A DNA stretch of 64,000 nucleotides from Actinomycetospora endophytica (GTDB lineage: Bacteria > Actinomycetota > Actinomycetes > Mycobacteriales > Pseudonocardiaceae). Within the stretch, counting starts at the first letter, position 1; each line of letters starts with the position of its first letter. The notes below the pieces were generated by a model that made no database searches, was not told the origin of the DNA, and saw only the letters and a program-made list of their open reading frames with translations. The position numbers and the translations under genes were made by a program. Positions 8,685 through 17,493 of this stretch are shown here, piece after piece. The DNA lies in NCBI RefSeq assembly GCF_021026375.1, contig NZ_JAJNDB010000005.1, forward strand, positions 310,001-374,000, written 5' to 3'.

Positions 8685-10166
8685 TCAGAACGTCCCGGGT
8701 CCGCCGGGTCGGGCTTGTCGTGCGGGGTCGAGCCAGGCCGGCGGGATGAACCATGGCCGCCCGTCGCGCATCTCGATCTGCCATTCGCCGTGATGGACCA
8801 GGCGGTGATGGAACGGACACAACAGGCACAGATTGCTCAGGCAGGTCTCGCCGTCGTCGATCCAGTGTTCGATGTGGTGGCCGTCGCAGCGTTCGGGGCG
8901 GCGGGTGCAGCCCGGGAAGGCGCATCCCTGGTCGCGGAACACCAGCGCCCGCCGAATGGCCTCGGGAATCTTGTAGGAAAGCCGGCCGACGTCGAGGGGC
9001 TCCGAGCGGGTGCCGAGCACCATCGGCACGATCCCGACGTCGCAGGCCAGCCGGCGGGCCTCGGCCGGGCCGATCCGCTCGTCCGGGCCGACCAGCGCGT
9101 GCCCGATCCCGTCGCGCAGCCACGAGAGCGGCATGGTCACCGTCAACAGCGCCCGGCCCGATGCCCGCGGCCCGGCGAGCGCCGGCGGGATGTCGCCACT
9201 CGCGGCTTCGGGCTCGACTGACTCATCGTCGTCGGCGGGCCCGTTCCCCGGCTCGACGTCGGCGCCGGCCTCGTCCTCCGGCCCGGTGTCGGCGGCGTCG
9301 CGGGTCTGCTGGTCGTGCTGTTCCCGGCGGGCCACATCGTCGGGGTGGAGTTGCTCCGGAAGCAGGTGCTTCGGGTCGCCGTCGCCCGGCTCGGTCGGCC
9401 CCGTCGTCTCGGCCGGATCCGCCCGGTCCTGCGGTGCGACGTTCGCACCGATCCGGCCGGGGGCCATCGCCAGACCGCACAGCTCCAGCAACGTCGCCGC
9501 GTAGCGGGCCTCGAGGTCGCGTTCGTCCTCGGCGCCGGCCCGCCCGGACAGCGTGTCGAACGCCGCGAGGATCAGCTGGATGTCGGCCCGTCCGGTGAAC
9601 CGACCCCGCAGCGCCAGCGACCCGTCGGCGCGCCGCACGATCCGCAGCTCGTCGGTGGGTTCCGGGCCCTCCTCGGGCGCGACCCCGTCGGGGTCCAACG
9701 CCGAGATCAGCTGCGCGGCCACCCGCGCCAGGCCCTTCGGAGCCAGCGTCGCGGCCTTCTCGGCCAGGAACTGTTCGGCCTCGCCCAGCGCGGCCGGGTC
9801 GATCCCGCCGACCTTCTCCAGGTAGCGCATCGCCTCGTCGATCACCCGCACGTGACCGCGGTCCAGCCCGCCCGCCGCGGCCACCGGCGCGGTCGCGGAC
9901 AACCGCGGCTCGACCGTCGAACCGCTCGGCGTGACCTGATCGCACAGGGCGCGGGCGTGGCGCACCAGCCGGCGCGCTTCCCCCAGATCGACCCGCCACA
10001 GATCCTGCAGCAGCCGCTCGGTCGACGTGTAGCCCGACATCTCCGCAGCCCCGGTCGCCTCCAGCCCGGCGACCTCGGACACCACGGCATGCTCGGCGCG
10101 CCGGGCGGCCACCATGACCTCCTGGGCACGGTGCATCACCACCTCGTCCACCACCGGCCTGCTCAT
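8685..10166 (-). CDS. 13E12 repeat family protein (DUF222 plus HNH endonuclease)
   Basis: 493 residues. The N-terminal about 230 residues are helical DUF222 sequence (GLDRGHVRVIDEAMRYLEKV, GLARVAAQLISALDPDG). An acidic, low-complexity linker (about 250-320) leads to a C-terminal HNH nuclease motif: CAFPGCTRRPERCDGHHIEHW with CxxC-type metal ligands, then LCPFHHRLVHHGEW. This family is multi-copy in actinobacteria and is often compared with mobile or homing-type genes; the cellular role is not established. The ATG at 10166 fits the usual N-terminus. No flanking repeats or target duplication are visible, so I list it as a gene, not a mobile element. Confidence 0.88.
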   Translation of the reverse strand: MSRPVVDEVVMHRAQEVMVAARRAEHAVVSEVAGLEATGAAEMSGYTSTERLLQDLWRVDLGEARRLVRHARALCDQVTPSGSTVEPRLSATAPVAAAGGLDRGHVRVIDEAMRYLEKVGGIDPAALGEAEQFLAEKAATLAPKGLARVAAQLISALDPDGVAPEEGPEPTDELRIVRRADGSLALRGRFTGRADIQLILAAFDTLSGRAGAEDERDLEARYAATLLELCGLAMAPGRIGANVAPQDRADPAETTGPTEPGDGDPKHLLPEQLHPDDVARREQHDQQTRDAADTGPEDEAGADVEPGNGPADDDESVEPEAASGDIPPALAGPRASGRALLTVTMPLSWLRDGIGHALVGPDERIGPAEARRLACDVGIVPMVLGTRSEPLDVGRLSYKIPEAIRRALVFRDQGCAFPGCTRRPERCDGHHIEHWIDDGETCLSNLCLLCPFHHRLVHHGEWQIEMRDGRPWFIPPAWLDPARQARPGGPGTF

Positions 10167-10328
10167 GGTGACGACTGTAGACGCAACCCCTGACAGTCAC
10201 GTCTGACCAGCGAGAACGAGCGCACACCGCGTGGATCCCGGTCCTTCGATGAGGGTCCGGCGAGGCGATCACGCCCTCCGTGCCGAGCCTCATCTGGTTC
10301 TGGGGCCTCGGCTCGCTCACCGTGGTGA

Positions 10329-11258
10329 TCAGGCGCCGCGCAGCACGGACCGCCGGTACGCCACGGGCGTCCGACCGGTCGCAGTCTTCACCAGCTGCCC
10401 GAAGCGGGTCGCGTTCGGGAAGCCCCAGCGGAGCGCGATCGCCGAGACCGGCATGCTCGCCCGTCCCGGGTCGGCGAGGTCGTCCAGGCAGCGGTGCAGA
10501 CGGCGTTCCCGGATCGTCCTGGCGACGGAGCGCCCGTCCTCGGCGAAGACGGCGTGCAGGTGGCGGGTGGAGACGAACAGCGCGGCGGCCACCGAGCGCG
10601 GTGACAGATCCGGCTCGGCGAGGTGCTCGTCGATGTGCCGATCGATGCGGTCCCGGAGCTCGGCGTGCGGCTCCGGGGGGTCGAGCAGGCCGCGGCGCGC
10701 GAGCTCGTCGTCGAACAGGGTGCGGGCGAGCTCGGTGGCGTGCCGGGCGGTGGTGAGCACCGCGTCGGGCCGCGAGCCGGTCCCGAGTGCCTCGTGCAGC
10801 CCGGTGAGTAGGCCCGCGAGCGCCGGGGTGAGGCCGTGGGCGGCGGGCAACGTCGTCGCGGTGAGGTCGCCGGCCCGGCGGCCCGCACCCGCCGTCGGGA
10901 ACCGGAAGCACAGGCTGCGGTAGTCCTCGCCGCTGGTGATCTCGATGGGGCGGGTCGAGTCGTAGAAGACCATGTCGCCGGGGGCGACCCGCCCGAGCCG
11001 GCCGTCCTGCCGGAACGCGGCGGTCCCCGCGAGCTGCACGGACAGGAGGTAGTCCGCGGGACCCGGGTCGATGTGCTCGGCCGTGCGGATCGCCCGGTGC
11101 GGTCGGGAGGTCATCGCGATCAGCGAGGTCTCCCCCAGCCGCCGACGGGTCACGCTGCCCCGGAAGCCCTGGGGACGGGGACAGTCGACGTCGAACCGCA
11201 GGAGCGCCTCACGGACCGCACCCCGCCAGGCACCGAGGTCCCGGACTTCCTCGTCCAC
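10329..11258 (-). CDS. AraC-family transcriptional regulator
   Basis: 309 residues. The N-terminal half is a cupin-like sensor domain of the type seen in AraC-binding-like regulators (ADYLLSVQLAGTAAFRQDGR, then APGDMVFYDSTRPIEI). The C-terminal about 100 residues carry the two helix-turn-helix units (DLSPRSVAAALFVSTRHLHA, and VSAIALRWGFPNATRFGQLV) ending in TGRTPVAYRR. A start at the GTG at 11258 is well supported: a GGAGGAGGT ribosome site sits 6 bases upstream. It is divergent from the flavoprotein gene at 11446 across 187 bp, so it is the likely local regulator of that gene. Confidence 0.85.
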   Translation of the reverse strand: MDEEVRDLGAWRGAVREALLRFDVDCPRPQGFRGSVTRRRLGETSLIAMTSRPHRAIRTAEHIDPGPADYLLSVQLAGTAAFRQDGRLGRVAPGDMVFYDSTRPIEITSGEDYRSLCFRFPTAGAGRRAGDLTATTLPAAHGLTPALAGLLTGLHEALGTGSRPDAVLTTARHATELARTLFDDELARRGLLDPPEPHAELRDRIDRHIDEHLAEPDLSPRSVAAALFVSTRHLHAVFAEDGRSVARTIRERRLHRCLDDLADPGRASMPVSAIALRWGFPNATRFGQLVKTATGRTPVAYRRSVLRGA

Positions 11259-11445
11259 CGGCACACCTCCTCCCCGACACGCGCGGCTGTGCAGGGGGCG
11301 GAGATGTCCGTGCACCCTACCGAGAGAGACGAGACGCGGACCACACCTAGCGTGACGGGATGAGCACCGTCGTGACATCCCGGCCGTGGGAGTCGGTGGG
11401 TCCCGACGACGGGTCGGCGCACGCCGTGGGAGCCAGGGAGACGAC

Positions 11446-12630
11446 ATGACCGAGCAGCTCACCCGGGGCGCCCTGCGACCCGGTGACGACGTCGACGACA
11501 TGATGGCCCGCCTCGAGGCGCTCGACCCGCTGCTCCGCGCGGAGGCGGAGGGCTCCGAGGCCGGCGGGCGGCTGACCCCGCGCGTCGTGGAGGCCCTGGG
11601 CGCGAGCGGGGTCTGGGCGGTCGGGACGCCGCGAGAGCTGGGGGGCGGCGAGTTCACGCCGCGCCAGCAGATCGCGGCGGTCGAGACGCTCGCCCGCGCG
11701 GACGCGTCGACGGCGTGGGTGGTCATGGCCGTCGAGATGATCACCGGGGCGACGGCGGCCTACCTGGGCGAGTCCGCCTGGCGGTCGCTGACCGCGCCCT
11801 ACGACGGCGAGGTGCGCGCGGCCGGGCAGGGCACGAAGCCGGGCCGGGCGGTCGCCGTCGAGGGTGGATACCTGTTGTCGGGCTCCTGGCAGTTCGCGTC
11901 CGGCCTGCACCACGCGACCCACGTGCACACCGCCGCGCTCGACGAGCAGGCCGGCGAAATGCTGGTGTTCACGCTGCCCAAGGAGCAGGCGACGCTCGTG
12001 GACAACTGGGACGTCATGGGCCTGCGCGCCACCGGCAGCATCGACTACCACCTCGACGAGCTGTTCGTCCCGGCCGAGTACGTCTACTCCGGCCCGACGA
12101 CGGAGCCGCTCGTCGGCGGCGGCCTCTACCGGCTCGGCGTGGCCAACCTGGCCGGGATCGGGCACACCGGGTGGGCTCTCGGCGTCGCGCGCCGGCTGCT
12201 CGACGAGATGCAGGCGATCGCCACGGCGAAGAGCGGCACGCCCGGCGCCGGGGTCGACACGGCCGAGTTCCACGCCGACTACGCCCGCGCCGAGGCGTCG
12301 CTGCGCTCGGCCCGCGCCTGGAACATGGAGGTCTGGGCCGACAACGAGGCGATGCTCGACCGCGGCGAGACCCTCTCGACCGACCAGGAGACCCTCACCC
12401 GGCTCGCGCTGAACACCGCCACCTGGACCGCGCACGAGATCGGCCAGACCGTCTACCGCTGGGCCGGCACCGCCGCCCTGCGCGAGGGCCCGCTCAACCG
12501 CGTGTTCCGGGACCTGCACGGCGGCACCCAGCACATCACCTCCGGGGCCGGGGTCCTGCACGGGTGCGGACGACGGCTGGCGGGGCTGGCTCCGGACGCG
12601 CGGTGGGTGTTCCTCAGTCTCGTCGACTGA
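11446..12630 (+). CDS. Acyl-CoA dehydrogenase-like flavin-dependent monooxygenase or dehydrogenase
   Basis: 394 residues with the full acyl-CoA dehydrogenase fold: helical N-terminus (VVEALGASGVWAVGTPRELG), central beta domain (GGYLLSGSWQFASGLHHATH, DNWDVMGLRATGSIDYHL) and C-terminal four-helix region ending HGGTQHITSGAGVLHGCGRR. The missing usual glutamate base and the WxFASG/H-rich pattern place it nearer the HsaA/DszC-type flavin-dependent monooxygenases than beta-oxidation enzymes. Substrate unknown. ATG at 11446 has AGGGAG 5 bases upstream. Divergent AraC regulator next door; no dedicated flavin reductase is visible in the window. Confidence 0.8.
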   Translation: MTEQLTRGALRPGDDVDDMMARLEALDPLLRAEAEGSEAGGRLTPRVVEALGASGVWAVGTPRELGGGEFTPRQQIAAVETLARADASTAWVVMAVEMITGATAAYLGESAWRSLTAPYDGEVRAAGQGTKPGRAVAVEGGYLLSGSWQFASGLHHATHVHTAALDEQAGEMLVFTLPKEQATLVDNWDVMGLRATGSIDYHLDELFVPAEYVYSGPTTEPLVGGGLYRLGVANLAGIGHTGWALGVARRLLDEMQAIATAKSGTPGAGVDTAEFHADYARAEASLRSARAWNMEVWADNEAMLDRGETLSTDQETLTRLALNTATWTAHEIGQTVYRWAGTAALREGPLNRVFRDLHGGTQHITSGAGVLHGCGRRLAGLAPDARWVFLSLVD

Positions 12631-12680
12631 GGAACACCCCTGCAACGGCTCGCCGGCGTGTTCGTCGTGGGGGACCCCGG

Positions 12681-13394
12681 TCAGCGCGCCGGCCCGGGGG
12701 TGAGCAGCCGGTTCGGGATCAGCGGCCGCCCGAAGGTCTCGTTCACCACGACCTCGAGCGCGGCGTAGAAGCCGATGACGCTCAGCAGGATGCCGAGGTA
12801 TCCGCCGATACGCACCAGGCTCGTGTTGTCGAACCCGAGTCCCGCGGCCTGGAAGGCGAACACGCCGATCAGGTCGAGGAAGAGCAGGTTGAGCACCAGC
12901 GACGTCCGGAAGCTGGCCACCCACACCAGCACCGTCCAGATCGCCCAGCACAGCAGGAACATCGCGAGGGCGTGGTTGGCCGCCGTCGCCGTGGCGAACT
13001 CGCTCTGACGGAAGGCGAAGAACGCCCACAGGGCCAGCCAGAACGCCCCGTAGCTGCCGAAGGCGGTCGTCCCGAAGGTGTTGCCTCGCTGGTATTCGCC
13101 GATCGCCGCCATCAGCTGCGCGATCCCGCCGCAGAACAGCGCGAGCGGCAGGACCGCGGGGATCGCCGTCTCGCCCAGGAACCCGGCGTTGATGAGGTTG
13201 AGCAGCAGGTTGGCGAGGGAGAAGCCCGCGAGTCCGAGTGCGGCCGGATTGGCCAGCGTCCTCACCGTGGCCTCGGAACCGATCCGCGAGTCGGCGAGTG
13301 GGTCGTAGGGGTCCGACCCGGGCCGCATCGCGCGAGGTGGCGACGTCGCTGGTGCCATGCCGTCGGTCGCACTCAGGTCATCGGTCGCGCTCAT
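12681..13394 (-). CDS. Acetate/succinate transporter, GPR1/FUN34/YaaH family
   Basis: 237 residues. A hydrophilic N-terminus of about 45 residues is followed by six membrane helices. The family motif NPAALGLAGFSLANLLLN marks the first helix; FCGGIAQLMAAIGEYQRGNT and FGSYGAFWLALW are the typical conserved loops. These proteins carry acetate, and in some cases succinate, with protons across the cytoplasmic membrane. I chose the ATG at 13394 (AGGAG 6 bases upstream) over the longer open frame, which would begin at 13517. It converges on the flavoprotein gene at 12630. Confidence 0.88.
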   Translation of the reverse strand: MSATDDLSATDGMAPATSPPRAMRPGSDPYDPLADSRIGSEATVRTLANPAALGLAGFSLANLLLNLINAGFLGETAIPAVLPLALFCGGIAQLMAAIGEYQRGNTFGTTAFGSYGAFWLALWAFFAFRQSEFATATAANHALAMFLLCWAIWTVLVWVASFRTSLVLNLLFLDLIGVFAFQAAGLGFDNTSLVRIGGYLGILLSVIGFYAALEVVVNETFGRPLIPNRLLTPGPAR

Positions 13395-13715
13395 GGCTTC
13401 TCCTGACGTCGTGCTGTCGTAGAACGACCCCGCGCCACGACCCGTGTGCGGGTCGTCGCGTCTCAGCCCGTACGCGCCGGCGTCGCGAGCCCCGAGGAGG
13501 GATGGGATGGAGGACACGCGGGGCTATCCACCGCTGGCGAGGGATGCGGCTATGGGCCGACCGCCGACCGCCGACCGCCGACCGCCGGCCCCGGCTGCGA
13601 CGAGCTTGACGGTCACGCCTCGTGACCATCAGGTTTCCTTACGTGATGGAGCGTGGCATCCGTCACCCGGTCGTGTCCAGAGGGCGTCACGACTCGAAGC
13701 GTGAGGGACCTGGCC
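13395..13715. other. Intergenic region with heptamer repeats
   Basis: About 320 bp without a supportable gene, between the transporter start and the end of the GT2 gene. It should contain the transporter's promoter. The only notable sequence is the short tandem CCGCCGA repeat listed separately. Confidence 0.5.
13561..13588. repeat. Short tandem repeat, CCGCCGA x4
   Basis: Three perfect copies of the heptamer CCGCCGA and a fourth ending in G, in the gap upstream of the transporter gene. A slippage-prone simple repeat; no function is implied by the sequence. Confidence 0.7.
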
Positions 13716-15242
13716 TCACGCTCGGTGCCGTCCCGCCAGCTCGACCTCCGACGCCGGGCCCCACCAGTTCAGCCGCGCCGCCACCGCCGCCGGCGTGTGC
13801 CGCGGCCCGGTCCCGGACACGACCGCCTTGTGCGCGGCAACCAGCGCCTTGAGGTCCAGGACCTCACACAGCGACTCGGCGGGCGCCAGTTCCACCGGCG
13901 CGCCACCGAAAGAGGTCACCTCGATCTCCTCACGAGTGCCCCACCCGGTCTTCAGGCAGGTCGCCATCCCGTACCAGCGCACCACCCGCAGCACCGTGAA
14001 CGCCCACAGCGTCGCCACCGGCGAGAGCGCCAACGTCGCCAGCTGCGACCACACCGACTCGTCGGAACGCCGGATCGTCAGGTACCGCAGCGACTGCGCG
14101 AACCCGACGATCACCGGGACGACGAACAACAGCGGGCTGATCCCGCCGGCCGCGGCCGGACCGATGATGAACAGCAGCAGGAACAGCATCGTCGCGATCA
14201 GCATCTGCGCCCACGCGACGAGGTGGTTCCAGAACGCCACCGAGCTCAGCGGGAGGTACTTGAACCGCCACCAGGAGCGGATGAACGCCCCGCGCATCCA
14301 GCGCAGGTACTGACGCAGGTGGTGCGAGAGGTTCTCCGGCATCGCCGTCAGCGCGAACGCCGTCGGCTGCTGAACGGCCTTGCCCCTCGTCAAAGCGAAG
14401 ATCGTCAGCATCGAGTCGTCGGAGAACTCCACCCCGCGCCCGAAGAACGTCTCGTTCAGGTACGACTCGAGGTGGTCGCGCACCATCCCGCCCCGGTACG
14501 CCGCCAGCGGACCGGAGTTGACCAGCACCGACCCCGTCGTCGAGGCCGCCGACCGGTCCACCAGCTGCCCGGTGACGAACCACAGGTCCGTCACGCGGGT
14601 CAGCAGGTTCTTGCGGGCGTTGGCGGCGAGGACGATGCCGGCGACCGACTGCACCCGCGGGTCGGCCAGCGGCTTGAGGACCTCCTCGATCGCGTCGGGC
14701 ACGAGGATCGCGTCCGAGTCGACGGTGACGTAGACGTCGGCGTCGGGGGTGTCGGCGAAGACGAGGCCCTGGGCGTGGCGCTTGCCGCCGTTGGCGGTGC
14801 GCACCCACCGGACCTCGACCCCGACGGCCGCCGCGGCGACCACGTACTCGTCGCGCAGGGCCGAGTAGTCGAGCTTCGACCCGTCGTCGACGACGTACAC
14901 CAGCCCGGGCAGGCGCCGCTGGCCGAGCATCGACCAGAGGCACTCCCGCAGCAGGCCCGGGTCCTCGTTGTAGACCGGGACCGGGATCACGACCCGCAGC
15001 GCGTCGAGCTCGCGGTCCTGCTCGGGGGTCGTCGTGTAGGGACTCTCGAGGTAGTAGAGCACCGTCTGCACGCCCAGCATCACGAACGCGACGAGGAAGA
15101 GCAGCCCGAACTGCGTTCCGCGCCCGGTGAAGGTGTAGGACGCGGCGACGGCGTGGTGGGCGGCCCAGACGCCGAAGCCGATCAGCGTGACCGCCGCGAT
15201 CATGATGCCGCGACGACGGGCGCGGCGGACGGTGACGGTCAC
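13716..15242 (-). CDS. Processive family 2 glycosyltransferase (hyaluronan/cellulose synthase-like)
   Basis: About 508 residues. Two N-terminal helices, a GT2 domain, then about four C-terminal helices. All processive-synthase motifs are present: VVDDGS, VDSDA (DXD), the acceptor-site aspartates in VEFSDDSML, and QYLRW (QxxRW), just before the transmembrane channel region. It should polymerise a beta-linked glycan from UDP-sugar and export it. The nearby UDP-glucose dehydrogenase (17494-18864) makes UDP-glucuronate a possible donor, but the polymer is unknown. The GTG at 15242 overlaps the stop of the 55-residue gene upstream (GTGA), implying translational coupling. Confidence 0.85.
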   Translation of the reverse strand: MTVTVRRARRRGIMIAAVTLIGFGVWAAHHAVAASYTFTGRGTQFGLLFLVAFVMLGVQTVLYYLESPYTTTPEQDRELDALRVVIPVPVYNEDPGLLRECLWSMLGQRRLPGLVYVVDDGSKLDYSALRDEYVVAAAAVGVEVRWVRTANGGKRHAQGLVFADTPDADVYVTVDSDAILVPDAIEEVLKPLADPRVQSVAGIVLAANARKNLLTRVTDLWFVTGQLVDRSAASTTGSVLVNSGPLAAYRGGMVRDHLESYLNETFFGRGVEFSDDSMLTIFALTRGKAVQQPTAFALTAMPENLSHHLRQYLRWMRGAFIRSWWRFKYLPLSSVAFWNHLVAWAQMLIATMLFLLLFIIGPAAAGGISPLLFVVPVIVGFAQSLRYLTIRRSDESVWSQLATLALSPVATLWAFTVLRVVRWYGMATCLKTGWGTREEIEVTSFGGAPVELAPAESLCEVLDLKALVAAHKAVVSGTGPRHTPAAVAARLNWWGPASEVELAGRHRA

Positions 15243-15406
15243 GGCTGGTGCACGCCCTTGCCGCGACGCCAGCCGAGGCGCAGGGCCACGACGCCGGCCA
15301 CGATGATCACCAACGCGATCACCGCGAGCCACCACTGCGAGATGAAGACGCCTCCGATCGCGAGGCCGCCGAGGCCGGTGTACGCCAGCCGTCCGTAGTC
15401 GTTCAC
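15239..15406 (-). CDS. Small membrane protein coupled to GT2 synthase
   Basis: A 55-residue reading frame starting at a GTG with AGGAG 8 bases upstream. It begins VNDYGRLAYTGLGGLAIGG, is followed by two hydrophobic segments (about residues 7-22 and 26-43) and ends in a basic tail WRRGKGVHQP. It overlaps the GT2 synthase start by four bases (GTGA), the same coupling used elsewhere in the window. I know no family for it. A role as a subunit or membrane partner of the synthase is inferred from coupling alone. Confidence 0.65.
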   Translation of the reverse strand: MNDYGRLAYTGLGGLAIGGVFISQWWLAVIALVIIVAGVVALRLGWRRGKGVHQP

Positions 15407-15661
15407 GCTGTTTCTCCTGAGCGCGGTAGGGATAGTCCGTCGGTGTCGCCTCGAGGCCCGGACTGGGCCGAACGAGGCCGACGACTGCTCCCATCGAGAT
15501 CTTCTCGCCGCGCGTCACCAGGAATCCTGACGAACACCCGTTCGTGTCGTCTCCGGGGTCTCTTCTGCCGTTCGGAGTAACGGAGCGGCCGCGGCGCCCG
15601 AGTGCCCTCGGGACACGTGGCGCCGGACGAGTGAGGCGCTCACCGGATCGGGGGCACGCGC

Positions 15662-16387
15662 ATGACCATGCAGATCGACCGTCCGCAGCCGCAGCGGCAT
15701 CGCCGACGCCGGCCGTGGCTCGTCGTCGGGGTCGCGCTGCTCGCCGTCGGCCTGACGGTGCTCGCGGCGATTGGATGGTCAGTCTGGCGCGACGACGTGA
15801 CGATGCAGCGCGCCCAGCAGGTCGCGGGCGCCCAGCTGCAGCAGCGATGGAGCGTTCCCGACGACGGGTCCGCGCTGCAGTACGGCGATCCGGTCGCCAA
15901 GATCACCATCCCGCGCTTCGGCGCCGACTGGAGCTACACGGTCCTCGAAGGCACCGGCCAGGACATCCTCGCCGAGGGGCCCGGCCACTATCCCGGGACG
16001 GCGGACCCTGGTCAGTTTGGGAACTTCGCCCTCGCCGGCCACCGCGTCGGGCACGACGGCGTGTTCGACGACGCCGCGGAGCTCCAGCCGTGCGACCCGA
16101 TCATCGTCGAGACCCGCACCCAGGTCCTCACCTACCGGATGCTGCCCAGCCCCGGCGAGGCTTCAGGGACCTGCTCCACTCCCCCGACCTCGGTGCCCGG
16201 CCGCGAGATCGTCACCCCGGACGCCGACCGTGTCCTCTGGCCAGTACCCAACACCACGGCGACGACGAAGCCCGACCTCGCTCTGATCACGCTGACCACC
16301 TGCCACCCGCGCTTCTCGGCCCGTCAACGGCTGATCATCCACGGGGTGCTGACTAACGTCAGGCAGAAGACCGCCTCGTCCAGCTGA
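15662..16387 (+). CDS. Class E sortase
   Basis: 241 residues. A basic N-terminus, one membrane helix (about 19-40) and a sortase beta barrel. The catalytic triad is visible: His127 in FALAGHRVG, Cys214 in LITLTTCHPRF, and the arginine at about 221-223 in ARQRLIIHG. LTTC followed by HP is the class E pattern of high-GC actinobacteria, which recognises LAXTG-like signals and anchors proteins to peptidoglycan. No LPXTG/LAXTG substrate is evident in this window. The gene stands alone, divergent from the GT2 pair, and converges on the LCP gene with 11 bp between stops. Confidence 0.88.
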   Translation: MTMQIDRPQPQRHRRRRPWLVVGVALLAVGLTVLAAIGWSVWRDDVTMQRAQQVAGAQLQQRWSVPDDGSALQYGDPVAKITIPRFGADWSYTVLEGTGQDILAEGPGHYPGTADPGQFGNFALAGHRVGHDGVFDDAAELQPCDPIIVETRTQVLTYRMLPSPGEASGTCSTPPTSVPGREIVTPDADRVLWPVPNTTATTKPDLALITLTTCHPRFSARQRLIIHGVLTNVRQKTASSS

Positions 16388-16398
16388 GCCGACCTCGC

Positions 16399-17469
16399 TC
16401 AGCGTGGAGCCGCCGGCAGCCGAGCAGTCGGGTGCGTAGCGGCCCAGCCCGCGACGCCGTCGGTGTTCATCGCGAACCACAGCTCGTTGTCACGGGCCTG
16501 GTCCAGGTACACGACCGACTGGTCACCCTCCATCCCGGTCCCCGCGACCGGGGCGGTCAGGAACTCGAGCCCGGACGTCCGCAGGCCGCGCAGGTTCCAG
16601 ATCAGCCCGCGCAGGTCGTTGTTGCTCAGGGTGTCGTCCACCCCGACCCAGCGGGTCAGGGCGTCGGCCAGTCCATAGGCCCGCACCGGGTCCGACAACG
16701 TCCCGTTGGTGATCGCGGTGGAGGCCAGGGAACGGAGCGCGTTCTGCTGTCGCCGCACCCGGTCGAAGTCGCCGCCCGGCAACCCGTAGCGCTGCCGCAC
16801 GTAGGCCAGCGCCTGTGGACCGGCGAGGTGCTGCGGCCCGGCGGGGAAGTTCACCCCGAAGTTCGACGTCGCCGCCGGCAGCGTCACGTCGATCCCACCG
16901 GCGGCATCCGTCATGTCTGCGAACCCGGCGAAGTCGATGACGGCGAAGTGGTCGACCCGCACCCGGGTCAGCTGCTCGACGGTGTTCACCAGCAACGCCG
17001 GCCCGCCGAACGAATACGCGGCGTTGATCTTGTTGATCCCGTGGCCTGGGATAGGCACCCACGAGTCACGAGGGATCGACACCAGCGACGCGTGAGACCC
17101 ATCGCGGGCGATCGTGGCGAGCATGATCACGTCCGAGCGCTGAGCTCCGGGCACGAAGTCTGACGCCGTCGCCTGGCTCCCGGTAGTCGGATCCGGCGAG
17201 CGGGTGTCGGTACCGACCAGCAGGAACGTCTCGTCCGCCCCGGCGGCCGGCCGTGTCGACGGGTCGATGCCCGCGAACACCCCTGGGACCCGCATGACAT
17301 CGCCCGCCAGGTGCTCGGTGACGGCGAATATCGCGCCCGCCAGCAGGATCACCAGGACGAGCACGGTGCCGAGGACCCACATCAATCCACGGCGCAGCCG
17401 GGCGCTGCGCCCTCGATCAGGCTCCCCCGGCTGCAGCGGCACCAATGATTCGTCGACGTCCTCTGACAT
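16399..17469 (-). CDS. LytR-CpsA-Psr (LCP) family glycopolymer ligase
   Basis: 356 residues: short cytoplasmic N-terminus, one membrane helix (31-51), then an extracytoplasmic LCP domain. Key arginine-containing motifs are in place: VGTDTRSP (85-92), QRSDVIMLATI (110-120), VSIPRDSWVPIPG (130-142) and INKINAAYSFGG (145-156). LCP enzymes move lipid-linked glycopolymers onto peptidoglycan. It is the last gene of the leftward polysaccharide block, 24 bp after UDP-glucose dehydrogenase, so it probably attaches the polymer made by the cluster. Confidence 0.88.
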   Translation of the reverse strand: MSEDVDESLVPLQPGEPDRGRSARLRRGLMWVLGTVLVLVILLAGAIFAVTEHLAGDVMRVPGVFAGIDPSTRPAAGADETFLLVGTDTRSPDPTTGSQATASDFVPGAQRSDVIMLATIARDGSHASLVSIPRDSWVPIPGHGINKINAAYSFGGPALLVNTVEQLTRVRVDHFAVIDFAGFADMTDAAGGIDVTLPAATSNFGVNFPAGPQHLAGPQALAYVRQRYGLPGGDFDRVRRQQNALRSLASTAITNGTLSDPVRAYGLADALTRWVGVDDTLSNNDLRGLIWNLRGLRTSGLEFLTAPVAGTGMEGDQSVVYLDQARDNELWFAMNTDGVAGWAATHPTARLPAAPR

Positions 17470-17493
17470 TCGTCCCCCCGGACTGGCTCACAT

